NCBI GenBank assembly: GCA_016463045.1
Contig: JAEMSB010000116.1
Location: 1-9,997, forward strand
Source: Niveispirillum sp.
GTDB lineage: Bacteria > Pseudomonadota > Alphaproteobacteria > Azospirillales > Azospirillaceae
Direction: 5' to 3'
DNA: 9,997 nt
Shown here: one piece after another, positions 1 to 7,460 of the stretch
Layout: every line of letters begins with the position of its first letter
Numbering within the stretch: position 1 is the first letter of the stretch
Position numbers and translations under genes: made by a program
Notes under the pieces: generated by a model
Databases searched by the model: none
Told to the model about the DNA's origin: nothing
What the model saw: the letters and a program-made list of their open reading frames with translations, nothing else

Positions 1-238
1 GCGCTATCCGATGAGTGCGCGGCAGCGGCGGCAGCAGGGAACTGCCTGGGTCCGCCTGACCCTGGACCGCAATGGCCGCGTTCTGTCACGGCAACTTGAA
101 CGCGGTTGCGGGGTAGAGGCATTGGACCGGGAGGCGGAGGAGTTGCTGGACCGTGCCCAGCCCCTTCCCCCCATCCCCCCGGAACTGGGACAGGACCAGA
201 TGGAACTGGTCCTGCCCGTGGAGTTCAGCCTGCGTTGA
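1..238 (+). CDS. TonB C-terminal domain protein, 3' end only (partial)
   Basis: Reading frame open from base 2 to a TGA at 236-238; the 5' part lies outside the window, so the ATG at 11 is probably internal. The visible ~78 residues match the TonB C-terminal fold: a Tyr-Pro just after the window edge, then an Ala-Arg-Gln-Arg-Arg stretch, a GTAWVRLTLDRNGRV strand segment, an ALDREAEELL helix and a PLPPIPPEL loop, ending in a short ELVLPVEF strand. In the family this domain contacts the TonB box of outer-membrane receptors and transmits proton-motive force from ExbB/ExbD; the missing N-terminus would be a membrane anchor plus a Pro-rich linker. Only 21 bp separate its stop from the convergent RND pump gene. 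Which receptor it serves cannot be told. Family assignment is by motif recognition; TonB versus a TonB-like periplasmic protein cannot be decided without the N-terminus. Confidence 0.8.
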   Translation, partial: RYPMSARQRRQQGTAWVRLTLDRNGRVLSRQLERGCGVEALDREAEELLDRAQPLPPIPPELGQDQMELVLPVEFSLR

Positions 239-240
239 GG

Positions 241-263
241 GTGAGAGGGTCGCCCGATCTCAC
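241..263. terminator. Possible bidirectional hairpin at convergent gene ends
   Basis: GTGAGA at 241-246 pairs with TCTCAC at 258-263, and GGG (247-249) can pair with CCC (253-255) inside it, leaving a TCG loop and a 2-nt bulge. It sits exactly between the rightward TonB-type gene (stop at 238) and the leftward RND gene (stop at 262-260, inside the right arm). There is no T-tract on either side, so this is a weak candidate for an intrinsic terminator. Confidence 0.3.
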
Positions 264-3200
264 ACCGCCACCACCGGCTGCCGCCGGCCAAACCGGCCCC
301 GGACCCAGCCGATCCCCCGCTTGGCATCCTCCACCAGCATCAGCAGGGCCGGCATCAGCAGCAGGACCAGAACCGTTGCCGTCCCGATGCCGAAGACGAA
401 GGTGATGGCCATGGGCACCAGGAAGGCCGCCTGGAAATCCGTCTCCGTCAGCAGCGGCAGCAGGCCGAAGATGGTGGTCAGCGAGGTCAGCAGCACCTGG
501 CGCAGCCGTTCGGCCGCCCCATGCACCACGGCACTTTCCACGGCCTCCCCCTCCTTGATGCGGTCATCAATGCTGCTGACCACCTGGATGCTGTCATTCA
601 CCAGAACACCGGCCATGCCCATGATGGCGATATAGGACCAGATCGTCATATCCGCCCCCATCACCCAATGGCCAAAGATGGTGCCGGCGATGGAGAAGGG
701 GATGATCATCAGCACCGCGAAGGGCCGGGCGAAGCTGCCCATGATCCAGGCCAGCACCAGATAGATGGCACCCAGCGACACGAACATGCCCATCATGAAG
801 TCGGACCAGAATTCCTCTTCCTGACGCGACCCGTCATTCTGGTCCTTCTTGACACCATACTTCTCCATGATGCCGGGCAGGTGGTTCTTCTCGATATCGC
901 TGCGGATCTCGCCGGAATTGCCCTTCAGATGGTCCACTTCGGCAAAGATCGAGACGGTACGCTGGCCCTTGTTGCGCAGGATACGCGACAGGCCGGGCCG
1001 TTCCGACAGTTCCACCACATCGGCCAGCGGCACCTGCATACCGGTGGGGGAGCGTAGCTTCAAACTGGCCAGCAGCGCCTCTGTCTGGTCGCTTTCCGGC
1101 AGGCGGACGCGCACCGTCACCTCTTCATCGCCCTTGGCAAAGCGCATGGCGATGGCACCGTCCATGGCATCACGAAGCTGCCTGCCCACATTCTCGGTGG
1201 TGAAGCCCAGGGCCTCGCCACGCGGGGTGACCTTGACCACCAGTTCCGGCTTGCCGGCGGGCAGGTTGTCGCGCGCCCCGCTGACCCCGCCATAGGTCAT
1301 GATGACCTTCTTCAGCTCCTCCGATGCGGCCTTCAGCACATAGGGGTCATTATGGACCAGACGGAAGCCGAAGCCGTCGCCGCCGAAACCATCCTGTTCG
1401 GTGGAGAAGATCACCTGATCGATGCCGGGCAGCAGCTTGGTCTCCGCCTCCCACTTCTTCATGATCTCGGGCAGGCGCTGTTCACGGTCGTCGGCCACGG
1501 AGAATTCGACCTTCATGGAGCCGATATAATCGCCTACCTGTTCGGGCAGGTTGTTGCCCGTGGTGACGCCTAGCTTGCCGAACGTCATCTTCACGATCTC
1601 GCCCCGCTTCAGGCCATAGGCGGCTTCCACGCGGTAAAGGGCAGCTTCGGCCTCGTCGATCTGCTTTGCCACCACCTCACGCGGGGTGCCGGGGCTGAAC
1701 AGCAGGTTCAACTGCGCCTGATTGCCTTCCGGCTGTGGGAAGAAGGCGAATTTCACATGGCCGCCGGCCTGCAACCCGATGGCTAGCGCCATGATGGTCA
1801 GGGCCGACGCCACCGTGATGCCGCGATTATGCGTGGCCCAGGCGATGGCCTGCGTGAAAGGCCCATCACGGAAGCTGATGAATTTCGCATCGAACGCCAC
1901 CCGCAGCTTCGACGGCGGGGAGTTGCGGCCCTTCTCCAGCGCGTGACGCATGTGCGACGGCAGCATCAGGAAGCAACCCAACAGCGAGGCGATGATCACG
2001 GCGATGGAGATGGCGGGCAGCGGCATCACATATTGACCTGTCGTCCCGCTCATCATCAGCATGGGGCCGAAGGCGGCGATGGTGGTGATGGCGGCGGCCG
2101 TCACTGGCCAGAACATGCGCTGGGCGGCGCGTTCCACGGCCTTGGCCGGCTCCATGCCCTTATCCATCAGGGTCTGGCCATGTTCGGCCACCACGATGGC
2201 ATCATCACAGATGATGCCCGTCATCATGATCAAGGCGAACAGGCTCATCACATTGATGCTTTGCCCGATCAGCACCATGATCGCAAAGGTGACCAGGAAG
2301 CTGACCAGAATGTCGATGGCGATCCAGAAGGTGACCCAGGGCCGCAGGAACACCACCAGCACGGCCATGACCAGCACCATGCCGCCGACCGCATTATCCA
2401 TCAGCATGCCGATGCGATCTTCCAGCGCGTCGGAATTGCGGTCATAGCTTTCGACCGTCACGCCGGGCGGCAGGGTCGGGCGCAGCTTTTCCAGGTACGC
2501 ATCAACCCGTTCGGTAATGGCGATCAAATTGCCATTCTTGGAGGTCTGGAGCGACAGGTTGATGGCGGGGCTGCCATTGCGCCGTCCCGTCACGCCCCGG
2601 TCGTCAAAGGCATCGCTGACCTGGGCCACCTGCCCCATGGTCACGCGCTGCCCCTGTTCGTCAGTGCGCAGCGTCAATCCGGCCACGCCGGCGGCATCAT
2701 CCTGCCGGCCCATGGACCGCATCTGCTTTTCAATATTGCCCGACAGGGTGCCCGACGGCACATCGGTCGATGCCTGGGCCAGACGCTGGGCAATCGACCC
2801 AAGCGTGGTGTCCAGCCGCTGCAGCTCCGCCGCCGGCACCTCCACCCAGATCTCGGCATTGCGCAGACCGGACATATAGACACGGTCCACACCCTGCGCG
2901 GTCACGCCGTCACGCACCTGCTTGGCCAGCGCCCGCAATGCGGGTTCCGGCAGCGGGCCGGAGATCGCCAGTTCCATCAGTTCATCGGTGATGGTGAAGC
3001 GGTTGATGACAGGCCGCTCCGCGCTCTGCGGAAGGGTGGTGATATTGTTGATCGCGCTTTCGACCTCTGACAGGGCCTTGGCCATGTCGGTGCCATGCTT
3101 GAAATTGATGAACAGTTCGCCGATGCCTTCGCGCGACCGGCCCGTCACCTCATCAACGCCTTCCAGGAAGCGCACTTCGCGTTCCATGGCCTCGATGATG

Positions 3201-3394
3201 GACCGGTCGATATCGTCGGCGGATGCGCCCTGCCAGGCTGTCCCGACATAGATACCCGGCACGTCAAAGTCCGGTTCCATCTGCCGTTCCAGCTTGGCCA
3301 GCGCCCAGAAGCCGGCGATCATCATCATGATCATCAGGATATTGGCCGCCACTTTGTGGCGGATGAAGGTGCGGATCAGGCCGGCGCTGTTCAT
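260..3394 (-). CDS. RND-family efflux permease (AcrB/MexB-like superfamily)
   Basis: A 1044-residue inner-membrane transporter of normal RND length that should use proton influx to pump substrates, through the periplasmic adaptor encoded just upstream, to an outer-membrane channel. Visible architecture: TM1 at ~15-34, first large periplasmic loop (~40-330), TM2-TM6 (~332-478), a TM at ~527-545, second periplasmic loop (~546-860), then the C-terminal TM bundle (~865-1022). The proton-relay Asp pair is present in TM4 as GIICDDAIVV (D397, D398). The TM10 position equivalent to AcrB Lys940 is Val932, within the sequence LVNDSIQVV, a variant known in RND branches outside classical HAE-1. The ATG overlaps the adaptor stop as ATGA, and a GGAG lies 8 nt upstream, so translation is probably coupled. 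Substrate is unknown: drugs, bile-type compounds or a metabolite are all possible. A CusA-like metal pump is unlikely, as no Met-rich features were seen. Confidence 0.95.
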   Translation of the reverse strand: MNSAGLIRTFIRHKVAANILMIMMMIAGFWALAKLERQMEPDFDVPGIYVGTAWQGASADDIDRSIIEAMEREVRFLEGVDEVTGRSREGIGELFINFKHGTDMAKALSEVESAINNITTLPQSAERPVINRFTITDELMELAISGPLPEPALRALAKQVRDGVTAQGVDRVYMSGLRNAEIWVEVPAAELQRLDTTLGSIAQRLAQASTDVPSGTLSGNIEKQMRSMGRQDDAAGVAGLTLRTDEQGQRVTMGQVAQVSDAFDDRGVTGRRNGSPAINLSLQTSKNGNLIAITERVDAYLEKLRPTLPPGVTVESYDRNSDALEDRIGMLMDNAVGGMVLVMAVLVVFLRPWVTFWIAIDILVSFLVTFAIMVLIGQSINVMSLFALIMMTGIICDDAIVVAEHGQTLMDKGMEPAKAVERAAQRMFWPVTAAAITTIAAFGPMLMMSGTTGQYVMPLPAISIAVIIASLLGCFLMLPSHMRHALEKGRNSPPSKLRVAFDAKFISFRDGPFTQAIAWATHNRGITVASALTIMALAIGLQAGGHVKFAFFPQPEGNQAQLNLLFSPGTPREVVAKQIDEAEAALYRVEAAYGLKRGEIVKMTFGKLGVTTGNNLPEQVGDYIGSMKVEFSVADDREQRLPEIMKKWEAETKLLPGIDQVIFSTEQDGFGGDGFGFRLVHNDPYVLKAASEELKKVIMTYGGVSGARDNLPAGKPELVVKVTPRGEALGFTTENVGRQLRDAMDGAIAMRFAKGDEEVTVRVRLPESDQTEALLASLKLRSPTGMQVPLADVVELSERPGLSRILRNKGQRTVSIFAEVDHLKGNSGEIRSDIEKNHLPGIMEKYGVKKDQNDGSRQEEEFWSDFMMGMFVSLGAIYLVLAWIMGSFARPFAVLMIIPFSIAGTIFGHWVMGADMTIWSYIAIMGMAGVLVNDSIQVVSSIDDRIKEGEAVESAVVHGAAERLRQVLLTSLTTIFGLLPLLTETDFQAAFLVPMAITFVFGIGTATVLVLLLMPALLMLVEDAKRGIGWVRGRFGRRQPVVAV

Positions 3395-4824
3395 TCGCTC
3401 TTCTCCCCGGCACCAGCCTTGACCTGAGTGTCCTTATCCTGGGTTTCCTTGGGCGGGTTGGTGGCGACCTGGGCGCCGGGGGCCGGCGTCTCGCGGACCG
3501 CGACCTTCAGGCCGGGGCCGATTTCCTGGAACCGGGTGGTGACCACCTTGGCCCCGTCGCTCAACCCCTTATCGATGAACACGGCGTCGCTGGTGCGGGC
3601 CACCACATGCACCTTCGTGCTTTCCAGCCGGCTTTCGGCATTGGCGATGTAGACGGTGTCATTGCCATGCACCGCCGTGACGGGCAGGCGATGGACCGCG
3701 ACATAGGCACGGTCGGGCAGCGCCACCTCCACAAAGGCGCCGGGTCGCAGCGGCTGATCCAGGCTTTGTGCCTCCAGCCGCACGAAAATGGTGACGCCGC
3801 CCGTGGCGGTATCGATCCGGTCGATCACCCGTTCCACGGTCGCCGGATAGGTCAGGCGCTGTTCACCCAGCTTCCAGGTGACCTCCGCCCGCCGGCCCAC
3901 CACACCCGCGCCATCGGCGGCCAGTCTTCCATAGGCCTCGGTCGACAGGGTGACGCGGGCCTCCAGCCCCTCCGTACCCGACAGGGTGGCGACCTGATCG
4001 CCCGCCGACACGCGCATGCCTACTTCCGCCTTGGTCTGGCCGACAAAGGCGTCGAACGGTGCGGTCAGTCGGGTGCGGGCCAGATCCGTCTCGGCCCGAT
4101 CCAATGCCGCCTTCAACCGATCAATGGCCGCTTCCTGCTGGCGCACGCGCGCGGCCCCGGCCTGGGACCCGTTTTCCATGGCGGCCAGGGTCTGGCGTTC
4201 CGCCGCCAGGGCGCCTTGCGTCTGTTCCAGGCGCGCGATGGAGATGGTGCCCTTCTCATACAGGGACTGGGCGCGCTCCTGCTCCCGCTCCTTGAGGCCC
4301 AGCTGCTGGCGGGCCAGTTCGGCGCGCGACTTCTCCGCCGCTGCCGTGGCGCGCAGCTCATCCAGCCGGGCCTTGGCCTCGGCCAGCTGGGCGCGCGTCT
4401 CCCGCACATTCAGCTCATAATCCCAGGGGTCGATCTCCAGCAGCGTCTCCCCCGCCTTGACCAGACCACCATCGCGCAGGGCCGGCGACACCGCCTTGAC
4501 CGTACCGGCCACCAGAGGCCGGAGTTCGGCCGAACGACCGGCGACCAGCGTACCCATCAGGTTCATGTCCGGGCGGTGGTCGGCGCGTGCCACATTGACG
4601 GCATCGACGGACCAGACCCGTTCGGGCCGGTCTTCGCGCGCCACTTCCGGCTTGCTGGCCACCATCAGCGAGAAACCGCTGACACCCAGCATCAGCACGC
4701 CGCCAATGGCCACCACCCGCTTGGTGCGGGGTCCCAGGGCCGCCCATTTCGGCAGGCGCAGCCGATCCCCCCAGCCGCGCAGCGCCCAATGACGCCCCAT
4801 TTGTACCGTCCCCACCTTTTCCAT
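3391..4824 (-). CDS. RND efflux periplasmic adaptor (membrane fusion protein)
   Basis: With the start at 4824 this is 477 residues. It shows a short basic cytoplasmic N-terminus, one membrane anchor (~37-56, no lipobox Cys), a first lipoyl half (~98-133), a long Ala/Glu/Arg-rich coiled-coil hairpin (~138-250), a second lipoyl half (~251-283, with LTAPFDAFVG), a beta-barrel (~284-372) and a membrane-proximal domain (~375-450). A charged 27-residue tail follows. Adaptors of this family link the RND permease to a TolC-type channel across the periplasm. The ATG at 4824 was chosen because GGGGGA lies about 4 nt upstream. A GTG at 4896 and an ATG at 4800 are in frame, but the first has no good ribosome-binding site and adds a Cys/Pro-rich stretch unlike the family. 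It is the first gene of the efflux operon and overlaps the permease start by 4 bp. Confidence 0.92.
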   Translation of the reverse strand: MEKVGTVQMGRHWALRGWGDRLRLPKWAALGPRTKRVVAIGGVLMLGVSGFSLMVASKPEVAREDRPERVWSVDAVNVARADHRPDMNLMGTLVAGRSAELRPLVAGTVKAVSPALRDGGLVKAGETLLEIDPWDYELNVRETRAQLAEAKARLDELRATAAAEKSRAELARQQLGLKEREQERAQSLYEKGTISIARLEQTQGALAAERQTLAAMENGSQAGAARVRQQEAAIDRLKAALDRAETDLARTRLTAPFDAFVGQTKAEVGMRVSAGDQVATLSGTEGLEARVTLSTEAYGRLAADGAGVVGRRAEVTWKLGEQRLTYPATVERVIDRIDTATGGVTIFVRLEAQSLDQPLRPGAFVEVALPDRAYVAVHRLPVTAVHGNDTVYIANAESRLESTKVHVVARTSDAVFIDKGLSDGAKVVTTRFQEIGPGLKVAVRETPAPGAQVATNPPKETQDKDTQVKAGAGEKSE

Positions 4825-4930
4825 GCCGTCCCCCGTCTGCCTGGCCATCGCCATTGATTGGATGGGCGGGCCGCACCTTCCCCGGCACGGCCCCACCCCT
4901 AGGGCGCCATGATTGCAGCCGGTGTGCCAG

Positions 4931-4948
4931 TGGCGGAAATGGCGGAAA
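4931..4948. repeat. Perfect tandem 9-bp repeat, two copies of TGGCGGAAA
   Basis: TGGCGGAAA at 4931-4939 is immediately repeated at 4940-4948. It lies about 107-124 bp upstream of the adaptor start, a plausible place for an operator of the efflux operon. No regulator gene is adjacent, so the binding protein, if any, is unknown; chance in GC-rich DNA is possible. Confidence 0.5.
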
Positions 4949-5016
4949 CCCTGGATTTTCTGATGGCGCCCACCTCTGACCGATGGCCGGGGGCACCATA
5001 TTTTCGCCTTATTGGC

Positions 5017-5031
5017 AAATCGTCGCGATTT
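5017..5031. repeat. Short inverted repeat AAATCG-TCG-CGATTT
   Basis: Perfect 6-bp arms with a 3-bp centre, in the divergent intergenic region 50-64 bp upstream of the putative GH43 promoter's -35 box. GGC at 5014-5016 and GCC at 5034-5036 extend it imperfectly. Size and position suit a dimeric repressor or activator, but this is inference only. Confidence 0.35.
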
Positions 5032-5080
5032 TCGCCATGCCCGCCACCGACACCCTCGGCGCCATTGGAAGGGGAGTTCG

Positions 5081-5109
5081 TTGACGGCTAAATAATCTTA
5101 TTATATTGT
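5081..5109 (+). promoter_or_regulatory. Putative sigma70-type promoter of GH43-esterase operon
   Basis: TTGACG at 5081-5086 matches five of six -35 consensus bases. After a 17-bp spacer, TATTGT at 5104-5109 matches four of six -10 bases. It lies in the most AT-rich stretch of the intergenic region and would give a leader of about 30 nt before the GH43 start. Confidence 0.5.
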
Positions 5110-5143
5110 TAATGGAAAAATGTAACCCTGGGAGGATTGTGCC

Positions 5144-6130
5144 GTGATGAAGAACTGGCCTCGCCTGTCGGCTGTATTGTTAGCGCTAACAGTTTCCCCC
5201 GCCCTGGCACAGACGGGATCGAACCCGATCATCCGCGACACGTTCACCGCTGATCCCGCCCCCCTGGTCGTGGGTGACCGGCTTTATCTCTATGTCGGGC
5301 ATGATGAGGCGCAGCGTGACGAGATGTTCAACATGAAGGAATGGCTGGTCTATTCCACCACCGACATGAAGAACTGGACCGGCCATGGCCCCATCATGAA
5401 GGTGGCGGATTTCAAATGGGCCAAGAAGGATGCCTGGGCATCACAGACCATCGAACGCCATGGCAAGTTCTGGTTCTATGCCGCCGTCGAACATGACAAT
5501 ACCCATCCCGGCAAGGCCATCGCCGTCGCCGTGTCCGACAACCCGACCGGCCCGTTCGTGGATGCCAAAGGATCGGCGCTGATCACCAATCAGATGACGC
5601 CCAAGGGCACCCATAGCTGGGAAGATATCGACCCGACCGTCTTCACCGATGATGACGGCACGACCTGGATCGCGTGGGGCAACCGGCAATGCTACATCGC
5701 GAAGCTGAAGCCCAACATGATCGAGATCGACGGCCCGATCACGGAGATCACGCCCCCGCATTTCGAGGAAGGTCCCTGGCTGCACAAACGTGGTGATCTC
5801 TATTACCTGACCTATGCCTCACTTGACCGCGCCACCCACCGGGATGAGAAAGTGTCCTATTCCACGGCCCCGTCGATCCAGGGTCCCTGGACCTATCGCG
5901 GCGAACTGACGGGATCGGGCAAATACAGTTTCACGATCCATCCCGGCATCGCGCAGTTCAAGGGCAACTGGTACCTGTTCCTGCACAATGCCACCCTGAC
6001 CATCGGCGACCTGAACGGTGCCCTGGGCCGGCGCGCCGTCACGGTGGAACATCTCCAATATAACCCCGACGGCACGATGAAGCCGGTGATCCAGACGGAA
6101 GCGGGCATCACCGCCCCGCCTCCCCGCTGA
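5144..6130 (+). CDS. Exported glycoside hydrolase family 43 (five-bladed beta-propeller)
   Basis: A 328-residue protein. Hydrophobic residues 8-22 ending in ALA, then QTG, form a Sec signal peptide, so the mature enzyme acts in the periplasm or outside. The GH43 catalytic set is visible: base Asp37 in FTADPAP, pKa-tuning Asp163 in DIDPTVF, acid Glu209 in FEEGPWL, and a conserved His266 in IHPG. The family cleaves arabinofuranosyl, xylosyl or related bonds with inversion; typical products are arabinose or xylose from (arabino)xylan or arabinan. Subfamily and exact substrate cannot be set by eye. No carbohydrate-binding module is attached; the length fits a single propeller. The start is GTG at 5144 (8 nt after GGGAGG at 5130-5135), or the adjacent ATG at 5147; the difference is one residue. 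It is first in an operon with the esterase 34 bp downstream. A sigma70-like promoter lies just upstream. Confidence 0.92.
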   Translation: MMKNWPRLSAVLLALTVSPALAQTGSNPIIRDTFTADPAPLVVGDRLYLYVGHDEAQRDEMFNMKEWLVYSTTDMKNWTGHGPIMKVADFKWAKKDAWASQTIERHGKFWFYAAVEHDNTHPGKAIAVAVSDNPTGPFVDAKGSALITNQMTPKGTHSWEDIDPTVFTDDDGTTWIAWGNRQCYIAKLKPNMIEIDGPITEITPPHFEEGPWLHKRGDLYYLTYASLDRATHRDEKVSYSTAPSIQGPWTYRGELTGSGKYSFTIHPGIAQFKGNWYLFLHNATLTIGDLNGALGRRAVTVEHLQYNPDGTMKPVIQTEAGITAPPPR

Positions 6131-6164
6131 ACCCATAATAATCAATCGAACAGGGAGAATGACC

Positions 6165-7109
6165 ATGGGGCTGACCGGCATCATCCGCCGCACCGCGACA
6201 AAACGGGCAACACTCACGGCGATCTTGATCGCGCTGGCTCTTCCGGCACAGGCGCAGAATGACAGGATGTCGCCCATCGCCATCCCGGCACAGCCGGCGG
6301 CGATTGAGCTGAGCACCGGCCCCCTGCCCGATGCCAAGGTGCCGGAATCCTGGCATAGCCAGTATGGCAGCCTGTTCGCCCGCAATGTCACGGTCGCCAC
6401 CCTGACCCCCTTCCTGCCCGACCCGGCCAAGGCGACAGGTGCCGCGGTGGTGGTGGCGCCCGGCGGCGGCTTCCGCACCCTGTCGATGAGCAATGAGGGC
6501 TGGGACGTGGCCAAGGCCCTGGCCGACAAGGGCGTGGCCGCCTTCGTCCTGAAATACCGGCTGAACCAGACGCCCGCCGAGATGCAGGCCTTTGAACAAT
6601 CGATGCGGGAGATGTTTTCAGGCGCAGCCCGCCCGGCCCGGCCCAAGCCGGATGACATGATCGCCGCCATCGCCCCGCAGATCGCCGATGCAAGCGCCGC
6701 CTTCGCCCTGATCCGTCGGCGCGCCGCCGAATGGCGGGTCGACCCGGATCGGATCGGCATGGTCGGCTTTTCCGCGGGCGCCATGCTGACCATGGCCACC
6801 GCCGTGGCCGGACAGGATGCGAAACCCGCCTTTATCGGCAATATCTACGGCCCGCTCGCCGCCATGAATGTGCCCGTCGATGCCCCGCCATTGTTCGTCG
6901 GCCTGGCCGCAGACGATCCCCTGTTCGGCAATGCCGGATTCGGCCTGATCGAGAACTGGCGGGCGGCCAAGCGGCCAGTGGAATTCCACCTGTTCGAACA
7001 GGGCGGTCACGGCTTCGGCATGTATCAGAAGGAAACCACCAGCACCGGCTGGTTCGACGCCTTCACCCGCTGGATCGCCATGCATGGCTATCTGAAGCCC
7101 AGGGGCTGA
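6165..7109 (+). CDS. Exported alpha/beta-hydrolase esterase (acetyl-xylan-esterase-like)
   Basis: A 314-residue secreted hydrolase. A signal peptide ends at about AQA|Q (residue 30). It has an oxyanion loop PGGGF (99-103), nucleophile elbow GFSAG with Ser203, probable acid Asp251 in AADDP, and catalytic His282 in GGHGFG. This is the layout of the BD-FAE/dienelactone-hydrolase-like group often annotated as acetyl xylan or feruloyl esterase, or mislabelled as endo-xylanase. The probable role is removal of acetyl or other acyl groups so that the GH43 partner can attack; the actual acyl group is not known. An ATG at 6159 is also in frame, but GGGAG at 6153-6157 sits only 1 nt before it and 7 nt before the ATG at 6165, so 6165 is preferred. 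It is co-directional with the GH43 gene at 34-bp spacing and converges with the DUF1272 gene at an 8-bp gap. Confidence 0.88.
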   Translation: MGLTGIIRRTATKRATLTAILIALALPAQAQNDRMSPIAIPAQPAAIELSTGPLPDAKVPESWHSQYGSLFARNVTVATLTPFLPDPAKATGAAVVVAPGGGFRTLSMSNEGWDVAKALADKGVAAFVLKYRLNQTPAEMQAFEQSMREMFSGAARPARPKPDDMIAAIAPQIADASAAFALIRRRAAEWRVDPDRIGMVGFSAGAMLTMATAVAGQDAKPAFIGNIYGPLAAMNVPVDAPPLFVGLAADDPLFGNAGFGLIENWRAAKRPVEFHLFEQGGHGFGMYQKETTSTGWFDAFTRWIAMHGYLKPRG

Positions 7110-7117
7110 CCGGCTGT

Positions 7118-7369
7118 TCAGAAGGGCAGCGCGCCACATTTCTCCGGCTTGAACACCCGCATCGTGGATGGCGGTGCCCCGGCCCATTTCGCCTGCGCGC
7201 GTGTGGGCCGGGGCGACAGGGTCCCGCCGCAATTGGGGCAGCGCCCCCGCAGCCGCCCTTCGGCGCAATCCCGGCACCATGTGCATTCGAAGGAGCAGAT
7301 GAAGGCCCCCTCCTGGTCTGCCGGCAGATCCCTGTCACAGCATTCGCAGCCCGGCCGCATATCCAGCAT
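7118..7369 (-). CDS. DUF1272 small cysteine-rich (zinc-binding) protein
   Basis: An 83-residue protein beginning MLDMRPGCECC. Cysteines at 8, 10, 11, 25, 29, 32, 35, 44 and 47, including CTWCRDC and CPNC pairs, match the DUF1272 pattern, which looks like a treble-clef or RING-like zinc-binding fold of unknown function. It has no signal peptide or membrane segment, so it is cytoplasmic. The usual family core is about 55-60 residues; this copy has a C-terminal extension (~58-83) with an extra Cys78 and no motif I know. The start at 7369 was chosen because GGGAGGGGAC lies directly upstream and the domain begins at Met1; a start at 7423 would add 18 residues without family support. It lies 91 bp downstream of the ABC permease on the same strand, possibly the last operon gene, although a hairpin lies between them. 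Confidence 0.85.
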   Translation of the reverse strand: MLDMRPGCECCDRDLPADQEGAFICSFECTWCRDCAEGRLRGRCPNCGGTLSPRPTRAQAKWAGAPPSTMRVFKPEKCGALPF

Positions 7370-7421
7370 CGTCCCCTCCCTGATCACACGTGACAGTGAA
7401 GCGGCAAACCGCACGGCGGGC

Positions 7422-7460
7422 AAGGCCGGGACCGGACAGGCGGCGGACCTTTCCGGCCTT
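7422..7460 (-). terminator. Candidate hairpin just after ABC permease stop
   Basis: AAGGCCGG (7422-7429) and CCGGCCTT (7453-7460) form a perfect 8-bp stem with a 23-nt loop, starting directly after the permease stop codon on the minus strand. There is no T-tract, so it may only attenuate, or stabilise the upstream mRNA end, before the DUF1272 gene. Confidence 0.3.

Larger units (their letters stand above)
4825..5143. other. Divergent intergenic region between efflux and GH43 operons
   Basis: About 320 bp with no convincing gene; a 60-codon open frame at 4909-5091 has no ribosome-binding site and no recognisable protein. It must hold the control sites for both divergent operons. Visible elements are a tandem 9-bp repeat at 4931-4948, TTTTCGCC repeated at 5001-5008 and 5029-5036, and an inverted repeat AAATCG-TCG-CGATTT at 5017-5031. 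A sigma70-like promoter lies at 5081-5109, in an AT-rich stretch facing the GH43 gene. I could not identify a convincing leftward promoter for the efflux operon. Confidence 0.6.

Noticed and set aside
1829..3070. 413-codon open frame on the plus strand, antisense to the RND gene, rich in His, Gln and Gly
   Set aside because: Composition is that of a GC-rich antisense shadow; no known domain, no ribosome-binding site, and the opposite strand holds a full-length RND transporter.
3607..4857. 416-codon open frame antisense to the adaptor gene
   Set aside because: A shadow of the adaptor's codon usage; Gln/His/Arg/Pro-rich without domain features.
4825..4896. Longer adaptor start (GTG at 4896)
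   Set aside because: No Shine-Dalgarno at proper spacing; the added 24 residues include two Cys and several Pro and precede an already complete N-terminal anchor.
4909..5091. 60-codon plus-strand open frame in the divergent intergenic region
   Set aside because: No ribosome-binding site, no similarity recognised, and it covers the repeats and the -35 box of the GH43 promoter.
5819..6841. 340-codon minus-strand open frame spanning the GH43 end and esterase start
   Set aside because: It crosses two well-supported genes and the gap between them, with no recognisable protein signature.
7381..7392. TGATCA and CACGTG palindromes upstream of the DUF1272 gene as an operator
   Set aside because: Six-base palindromes are expected by chance and no further symmetry was seen.
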